This document shows positions 53,001 to 64,000 of a stretch of DNA of 64,000 nucleotides, in pieces (positions within the stretch are counted from its first letter, which is position 1; every line of letters begins with the position of its first letter). This DNA is from Cliona cf. orientalis. Taxonomy: Eukaryota; Porifera; Demospongiae; Clionaida; Clionaidae. The notes under the pieces were generated by a model. That model saw only the letters and a list, made by a program, of their open reading frames with translations. It searched no databases and was not told where the DNA came from. Position numbers and translations under genes: made by a program. Where the stretch lies: the NCBI GenBank assembly GCA_963930775.1, contig OZ005699.1, forward strand, positions 1,137,501-1,201,500, given 5' to 3'.

Positions 53001-55026
53001 AGCTGCAGAGTGCTACTCCAAAGCCATGGAGCTGGATCCAAGCAGTCCTGTCTTTCCAGCGAGTAAAGCCAAAGCTCTGTTTCAGCAACAATTGTGAGTC
53101 AATAGTATGGAATTCTTATAGAACATATTACCTTGTGATATAAGGTTGCTTTTGCAACCAAAATAGTACTGGATGTAAAATATAATTTCTGTTGGCTTCC
53201 TAAAATGCTAGGTATGCCGGGACTGAGGAGTGTTGTTCCATATCTCTTGCACTAGATGAGAATAATGCCAGAATGTATCTCTTGAGAGCAAAAGCAAGAT
53301 CAAAGCTTGGAAAATTGGAACTTGCTGTACAAGGTAAAGTCTAGTGCTAGCTGATAATGAAGAACTCTGTAGAGTGCATAGCTACAGACTTTCTGACTTT
53401 TTATACATAGATTTTCAATCGACACTAAAGCTTGAGCCAAGTAACATGGAAGCTAATATGCACTCAGCAAGATTAGAGGTACATACCTTAATTTTTATAC
53501 AGTACTCGTACCTGTCTGTGTACTAAGATTCTTGCTTGGGATATAATTTGACAGGGTGAGCTCAGGAGAAGGGCAAAGAGGGCGAAAGAAGAAGGCCCTG
53601 CAAAACAAAGTCCAAGTTCCTGTAAGCACTATAATATGTAGTACTATAGCTAGCACTAACTGAGCACAGTGTAAGGACAGAAAGAATCTGATACAGTTAC
53701 AATTTCAGGGTGAAAACATAATAACATGTACTTAACTTTTAGCTACAGTAGTATCTGCATGCATGCATAAATTTTGGTACTTATAATTAATTTATGGCTT
53801 CAAGGTATTTTCTCTACATGCATGTATACCAAGGAGCTATTATCATAATTTTTTTTATTATTCTATAGGTCTGGGTGTACCTCAGCAACCCATCAAAAAG
53901 AAGTGCAGCCTGGCAGAGGAAGAGGCACAAAGCGAAGTGTGTGAAATATCTCATCAGTCTGCTCCAGAGTTGGAGGTGGCTCAGACTCTTGACGAATGGG
54001 AGGTAACATGCAAGGGTGGAGTGGGGGGGGGGGGGGGGGTGCAAAACCCAATCCCTGCCCTATATTCATGGAAGTGTACTATTTATAAACCTCTTTCTTC
54101 AAATTCTGATCCAGATCTCTTTGAGGACTATACTTGGTGAGAGAGTGCTGGTTACAGACAGTCTCTCCACTGAAATTCCCGTGACCATTTTTGAAGAGGA
54201 AGGTGCTGTAGTGGGCCTGTTCTTCTCTGCCATCTGGTGTCCTCCCAGCAAGTAAAATTATTATTGTGTATACAGTACGGTAGCTACTACTGTTATGATA
54301 AGTTATTGTACCTATAGTTCCTATGGTATAGTACATTGTGGATTTTGTGTATAGAGAGTTTACTCCAAAACTGATGGATTGGTACAAGCGGTTCAAGAGT
54401 GGGCCAAATGGTCATCTCCTGGATATCGTCTTCATCAGTTCTGACTTCGATGACAGCGAGTTTAGAGAGTACTGCCAGGACATGCCTGGATGGTATGCTC
54501 TGGATTTCAAAGATAGAGAAAAAGAGGTATAATTATCTTGCTGTACAACGAATGTAAGCTGATGATCAAATAGTGAAGGGAATAAAGCGAAAAAAATTTT
54601 GGGATCCAGCCAAGATTTGAGCTTTTCTCTTGTAGGCCATTGCTTGCTTCTTTATACAGGCCAATTTAGCTGCAAGATTCAAGGTGAACGCCATCCCCAC
54701 TCTGGTCTTTATCGATGGGAAGACTGGGAAGCTGATCAGCATGGAGGGACGCTCCATTGTCGACGATGACCCCAACGGGGAGCAGTTTCCATGGAAACCA
54801 AAGCCATTCCTTGATATTGTAGCTGGTGCCAAGTTGATAGATCAAGATAAGAAAGAGATAGAGTGGGAACAACTTCAGGGAAAGACAATTGGACTATTCT
54901 TCTCTGCCGATTGGGTATGTGTATGTACTATAGACCCAGATGCAGAAGACTGAGGCAGTATAATAATTATAACTACCAGGCAATACTAGCTCCATTGCCC
55001 CCCCCCCCCACCCACTCTCCCTAGCC

Positions 55027-55073
<47 letters not shown>

Positions 55074-56427
55074 ACACTCATTGATCTTTTTGTGGGAGGG
55101 GGGGGGCTGTCTTAGCAGTATGTGGACCTATGGTGCTTTATAAATGATTATTTGCACACATACAATGTCATGACTTTGTATGCAGTGTCCTCCTGGCCAG
55201 CAAATAACGCCAACCCTCGCCGCTACCTACCACAAACTGAAGGAAAGTAGACAAGATTTTGAATTCGTTTATGTCAGTTCGGACAAAACGGAAGAAGAGT
55301 GGAAAGCTAGCCTGGCTTCCATGCCCTGGCCCTCCTTCCACTATGGTGATCAGCGACCAAAGATGATCCGTAAATCATTCCGTATTGACTGTAAGTTTTT
55401 TGATTGTTTTTTGTAACAATATGCTGTGCATAATATCTCATATAAATTAATTTTTATTAGCCATTCCTACTTTGATTTTGTTGGATGAGAAAGGTGGTCT
55501 GATCACCACTGAGGGACTGACATACGTCTGTAATGATCAGGATGGAGAGGTAATATTGGCTACACATCTAAAATTAGTGTTCGTATTCCCCAGTCCATGA
55601 GAGAGCCTGATATGCTTCAGGCAGGTATGGGGTGGCCACTGAGGGCTTAATAAAGGACTCAAACTAGTACATGTAGCTAGCTTAGAACAGCGCTGTACAG
55701 CTAGTAAACCCTCTGCCATGTGCATGTGTACTGTATAACATTAAGCTCTTCTACAATGTGAATGTAATTATGATTGTCATCATAATAATAATTACCCTAT
55801 CAGACGTTTCCTTGGTACGTGAATGCTCTGACAGAATACACTGTGGAGTACATAAATGATGTGGCTTATCTCATCTGGTTTGTACCAAAAGCCTCTGCCA
55901 GCAGAGCAAAGGAATTGCTGGAGCCTCTGGCCAAGGAGTACATTTCCAAGAAGGCGCGAGAGAACATGGAGGTGAAGCTGATGTTCTTCATCGCTGGAGA
56001 GGAGAACGAGACGTCAGTGTCCATCAGAGGAAAAGCTAGACTCCCGAGTGGTGACCCACTGCTAGCAATCATCGATGTACCACGAAATCAAGTGAGTATG
56101 GTAATCTATAAGAGTTTAATACATTAATACTAGCTAGGTAGGCTTAGCTATATTTAGCTATAGCTACAAAATATTAATGTGTCCTATTCTATTTTCCAAA
56201 TGTAAACATGCTATTATCACATTTCCCACTTTTAGATGTAACAAATTTTGTCCTATATCCTACAGATTTCCTACAAGCTAGTAGTTATTTTTTATTTAAC
56301 TCAGCAATCCCTTATACACTTGATGCAGGTGCACGTGGCAGATCATAGTGAACTCAGTGAGGAGAATGTTAAGAAATTTGTGTATGATTACTTACAAAGG
56401 AGACTGACAGGCAGGCGACTGAGGTAA
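50071..56427 (+). CDS. TIR-Death-unnamed region-TPR-nucleoredoxin fusion
   Basis: Seventeen exons give 1123 residues: 50071-50539, 50819-51118, 51793-51873, 52004-52716, 52863-52907, 52966-53093, 53212-53333, 53411-53478, 53555-53621, 53869-54002, 54115-54251, 54355-54526, 54660-54914, 55186-55390, 55461-55549, 55804-56091, 56329-56427. TIR is at ~8-150 (IFISYGREEG, WLDADDIP, CKGELYVA with Glu82 where NAD-cleaving TIRs keep their glutamate). A Death fold spans ~160-250, an unnamed region ~285-520 and TPR-type helices ~535-645. A nucleoredoxin-like part (~710-1120) has two thioredoxin folds and the nucleoredoxin C-terminal domain (FPWKPKPF and FPW words). The active sites read CPPS (751-754) and CPPG (898-901), not CPPC. 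The ATG at 50071 (AAGATGG) is preferred over 50059. The weakest link is the donor AAT|GTAGGA at 52908. Confidence 0.72.
51471..51610. repeat. Imperfect tandem duplication in an intron
   Basis: TATGAATACT then GGGGGTAACTACCCTACA occurs at 51471 and again at 51549, about 78 bases apart. GGGTAACTACCC is itself a near palindrome. Confidence 0.75.
55030..55071. repeat. (CA)n microsatellite in an intron
   Basis: About 42 bases of ACAC inside the intron between the nucleoredoxin exons 54660-54914 and 55186-55390. Confidence 0.95.
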
Positions 56428-56708
56428 CTAACTACTCATCATAATTCCAAAATATAATTAGCTATAACATTAATGACATTGTGTGATTCCGACCATAATA
56501 ATAATAATAATATTATTATACTCTTTGTGTAGCACTGAGTAGTACTTAGTGTGATAGAATGTGTATACTGTGTTTTAAACACAATAATTATCCATAGTTA
56601 TCACTCATTGAAGGGGTACATGTTAATTTTATCACAGTAATTAACACACGACATCAGAAACGAACAAAAACATTACAACATAATTATTAGTCATTGTGAT
56701 CATATCAG

Positions 56709-58006
56709 TTAGTGTCCAAAATGGCGTCTGACATACTCTCCTGGAGGGAGGGCATTGGCTAGAATGCTTGCAACCTCCTCATCCTCAGCAGTGATGGGAG
56801 GAGAAGGTCTTTCCTGCTGTTGCTCCAGTGACTGCTGGGCCGACCGATGAGCCATGAACACATCGTGGTCTCTGCTGCTGTACGTGTGGAATGCAGAGGT
56901 GCTGGGATTGTAGGATAGTCCACTAGTCCTATGGGGAGCTTGAATCACCCTGTGAAACAAAGAAAAATTAACCGTTGGTCAACAGATCTAGCGCAATAAA
57001 ATTTAAGTATTACATATACCCTGGAGCTGCACGATTGCGATCCATTTGTGCCAGGTGGAAGGCAGGTTGCTGAGGTCTCAGACTCAGAACCCAGGCATGG
57101 GACTGAGGATCCACGGCTTGGGACCTACATTGAAGAAATAGTATTATTATTAAGTTCACAACCTAGTATTAAGGTACACAATGTACATGATCAGAGACTA
57201 TGCTGCATGCTAGTTTGACTTACACTTGCATCTTGAGCTGCTCTTTCTCATAGCGATGCTGCTCCTTTAGATCAGCCAGCTCTGTCCCTAGCGTCTCCAC
57301 CTCTCCTTGCTCATGCTCAGCAGCTGTCTTGTACTCTTGGAACTCTTTTTCTACCTCCTCCTTAGATCTGAATGACAATAAACGTATGAAATTAAGACTA
57401 GCTATATATAATAGCGAGAGTCTTACGTTTTCAGTGCTTGCATTTGTTCACTGTGGTCCTTCTTCATTTGGAGAATGGCACTCCTCAGTCGCTCCAGCTG
57501 CCATTCCTCCTCTCTCTTAGACTTCTCAGTCGCTTCATTGTGGGAAGAAATTATCTCACTGACCCTCTGCTTGGTCCTATTAAATTTTAATAACATAAAA
57601 ATTAATGGTCACGATGTACCATACATCTTAACTTTTCAATGACTGGAAATGTCTCATTAGACTAGATCTAGACATTTAGTTACTCACGTGATGAGGAGAT
57701 CCTGCAGTGTGTCCAGCTCCTGTTGCTGCTGAACCACTTTGTCACGATAGCTTCGGAGCTCTGTAACACAAAGGAAAAAAACACAACAATAATTGCCTAT
57801 AAATTTTAATTAATATCAGTGCTATGGTGCCAACCACAACAAAATTAATTAAACTTTTCCAACGAAAATAATAACACAAACTCACCGTCTACAATAGCAC
57901 GAAGGCTATCACATTCGGTACAATCTTCAGGCTTTTGCTGGCGTTTGCCTTTCTTGGCTTTAGCCGTTTTGCTTTTGCTGCTTCTCTTCCAAAACTTCCA
58001 CTTCAT
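56709..58006 (-). CDS. Coiled-coil protein, unnamed
   Basis: Six exons (58006-57886, 57760-57688, 57576-57427, 57367-57224, 57124-57020, 56949-56709) give 277 residues with all junctions in phase. The start is strongly basic (MKWKFWKRSSKSKTAKAKKG). Residues ~30-170 are heptad-rich Glu/Gln/Lys coiled coil, followed by a Pro/Ser-rich part and a short C-terminus with EEVASILANALPPGEYVRR. I do not recognise the family. Lys-rich heads before coiled coils occur in several CCDC and basal-body proteins, which is only a hint. It is tail to tail with the nucleoredoxin fusion (281 bases) and head to head with the second TIR gene (397 bases). Confidence 0.72.
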
Positions 58007-58403
58007 TGTTTTTGTCACTTTTTAGTACGAAATTCGACGTTAGATGTCAAGGAGAACGATCAAAATCACAGTTTTGCTGAAGAGAAACTTCTATCAACTT
58101 CTTGTTGAAGGAGATGGTTAGCGTATGAGGGTTTAGCGTTGGCCATGGCTACAACGCGTCCACGTTGCCATTGGAAACTACCTTCTCTAAGATTACACTG
58201 GCTGTGGATAGCCACTTGAGAGTGCGTGTATCCAGTTCAAATTATACATGGGCTGCTACAATGATGCTACATGTACTGATCACAAATCTAGCTACATACT
58301 CACCAATGGACTGGAATGCAGGCATCATAGCTATCGCGAAAGGGCATATTTATTGTGGGTGTGGCTTAAGAGCTAGCCCCGCCCAGGCTAACTCCAATCA
58401 ACA
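58007..58403. promoter_or_regulatory. Shared upstream region of coiled-coil and TIR genes
   Basis: The start codons of the two divergent genes are 397 bases apart. Just upstream of the TIR start lie a GC box (CCCCGCCC at about 58377) and a CCAAT word (TCCAATCAA at 58393), with the ATG itself in a good context (CAACAATGG). Confidence 0.5.
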
Positions 58404-63826
<5,423 letters not shown>

Positions 63827-64000
63827 CTATAGGTACCATACACGTATACTATTGAGGATCTTGACTCTGTGGCATAATAGTATGAACAGCAACTTTTCAT
63901 GCATGCATACACATTTTTTATATATCGTAGGTGATATTCATTAATTTTGATTGTTGCACTTTTATAGGCCAATCCAATAATTGTGAGGGCGATCCTGTAT
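63827..64000. other. End of window, downstream of the TIR-CDC123 stop
   Basis: An acceptor-like TTTTATAG at about 63961-63968 is followed by an open stretch to the window end. It could begin another exon or gene, but too little is visible. Confidence 0.3.

Noticed and set aside
54636-54659. Upstream acceptor choice for the nucleoredoxin exon at 54660
   Set aside because: It would add eight hydrophobic residues between REKE and ANLAARF, where nucleoredoxins have a continuous helix. The acceptor at 54658-54659 fits better.

Overview
The window is animal DNA, most likely from a demosponge. It is AT-rich, with short introns bounded by clear GT/AG sites, very long CT/GA tracts, many copies of the palindrome TACATGTA and small inverted-repeat transposons. 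The sponge call is an inference. It rests on the gene set (TSSK and PEAK-type kinases, a Calx-beta adhesion GPCR, TIR/Death proteins) and on my recollection of similar uncharacterised regions in predicted sponge proteins.

Layout. 1-4160: two testis-specific-serine-kinase-like genes head to head (the minus-strand one is cut by the window edge), then an ankyrin-repeat gene. 4161-30030: about 26 kb with no gene I can support, rich in microsatellites, a GC-rich tandem repeat and a MITE. 30032-33761: a PEAK1/PRAG1-type pseudokinase. 34477-41223, minus strand: an 18-exon adhesion GPCR with three Calx-beta-like regions, a mucin-like stretch, a GPS and seven membrane segments, which looks like a small ADGRV1. 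A small TIR transposon sits in one of its introns. 41224-45722: no supported gene, but a 1 kb GC-rich element flanked by TTAA.

45723-63826 is the interesting part, a cluster of immune-type genes. It holds (a) a 1251-residue protein with an unnamed conserved N-terminal region, beta-trefoil-like repeats including a recent internal duplication, and a C-terminal CaaX box. It holds (b) a TIR-Death-unnamed region-TPR-nucleoredoxin fusion of 1123 residues, and (c) a TIR-Death-unnamed region-CDC123 (D123 ATP-grasp) fusion of 884 residues ending in CVLS, another CaaX box. A short coiled-coil gene lies on the minus strand between (b) and (c). The TIR and Death exons of (b) and (c) are nearly identical in DNA, while their middle regions are far apart and their tails are unrelated. 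This pattern points to one signalling head joined to different effector tails. I joined the exons by hand: every junction has usable splice sites and each full model keeps one open frame, but no transcript evidence was available.
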